From NCBI GenBank assembly GCA_012964335.1, contig DTUF01000046.1, forward strand, positions 24,678 through 87,711: a stretch of DNA of 63,034 nt, in the 5' to 3' direction. Source of the DNA: Candidatus Poseidoniales archaeon. Its GTDB lineage: Archaea; Thermoplasmatota; Poseidoniia; Poseidoniales; Thalassarchaeaceae. Each line of letters starts with the position of its first letter. Positions within the stretch are counted from its first letter, which is position 1. Shown here piece after piece: positions 62,989-63,034 of the stretch. The notes beneath the pieces are model-generated. The model did no database searches. It was given only the letters and a program-made list of their open reading frames with translations, and had not been told where the DNA came from. The position numbers and the translations under genes are program-made.

Positions 62989-63034
62989 TTAATCTTCAAC
63001 ATAATCATCAAGGGTAGTATCTGCGGCGGATGAC
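62989..63034 (-). CDS. C-terminal end of an unidentified gene (partial)
   Basis: On the minus strand the last 45 bases read as an open frame ending in TAA at 62989-62991, with residues SSAADTTLDDYVED. An acidic tail is common in this genome's proteins. It is too short to identify and could be chance. Confidence 0.35.
   Translation of the reverse strand, partial: SSAADTTLDDYVED

Overview
The window most likely comes from a planktonic euryarchaeon of the Marine Group II / Poseidoniales type. This is inferred from gene content. The archaeal core includes PolD large subunit (DP2), primase large subunit, RNA polymerase Rpo3, archaeal uS13/uS4/uS11, type II methionine aminopeptidase, pantoate kinase, a DUF115/MptE-like pterin kinase and a DUF373 protein. 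It is mixed with bacterial-looking genes: a bacterial-type leucyl-tRNA synthetase, class II fumarase, ATP-type PEP carboxykinase, a BolA/CGFS-glutaredoxin pair, M32 carboxypeptidase and a sterol-desaturase-like hydroxylase. Very large secreted proteins with Ca-binding thrombospondin-3 repeats complete the picture. No tRNA, rRNA, insertion sequence, CRISPR array or integrase was recognised. Genes are tightly packed, with frequent GTGA/ATGA/TTGA overlaps, and several starts are GTG or TTG.

Layout. 1-2.7 kb: tail of a Pro/Gly/Gln/Met-rich protein, two small hypotheticals, TsaC/Sua5 and MetAP. 2.68-3.7 kb: a gene-free stretch with a probable structured RNA, then a type IV pilin with a leader hairpin and a strong terminator. 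3.8-9.1 kb: a glycan assembly cluster (GT2, two GT4, a flippase) plus an Mpo1-like membrane protein. 9.1-11 kb: Grx-BolA, ribulose-phosphate epimerase, thioredoxin. 11-21 kb: signalling and surface genes (wHTH-STAND ATPase, a 1161-residue propeller/TSP3 protein, an orphan soluble histidine kinase, an MBL hydrolase, a membrane-anchored twin-wHTH regulator). 21-25 kb: LeuRS and a CDIN1/C15orf41-like TPD nuclease. 25-35 kb, minus strand: pantoate kinase and rpo3-rps11-rps4-rps13, then a methyltransferase, a membrane FKBP-like protein and a 1340-residue membrane protein. 35-45 kb: pckA, a hexapeptide-repeat protein and GlmM-like mutase, CBS protein, zinc ribbon, DUF373, PriL and MptE. 45-49 kb: an exported protein with a paired-operator promoter, a sterol desaturase family protein and a PadR/membrane pair. 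49.5-57 kb: DP2, PyrE, SnoaL-like protein, cyclophilin, and a fumarase fused to a ribbon-helix-helix domain. 57.1-58.1 kb: about 1 kb without a credible gene. 58.1-63 kb: beta-propeller, lipoprotein hydrolase, M32 carboxypeptidase.

The strongest candidates for something undescribed are these. (a) The 57.2-58.0 kb stretch looks like a long structured noncoding RNA on the minus strand. It has an upstream TATA-like box, a perfect three-way junction at its 5' end, a degenerate 40-nt tandem repeat, some units of which form GAAA-loop hairpins, and a 12-bp terminal hairpin. (b) The RHH-fumarase fusion could link a central metabolic enzyme to DNA binding. (c) A smaller RNA candidate lies at 2.68-2.84 kb. 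(d) Palindromes flank a TATA box at 45.4 kb, with a related site at 54.35 kb. (e) A surface sensor is fused through one membrane helix to two winged helices.
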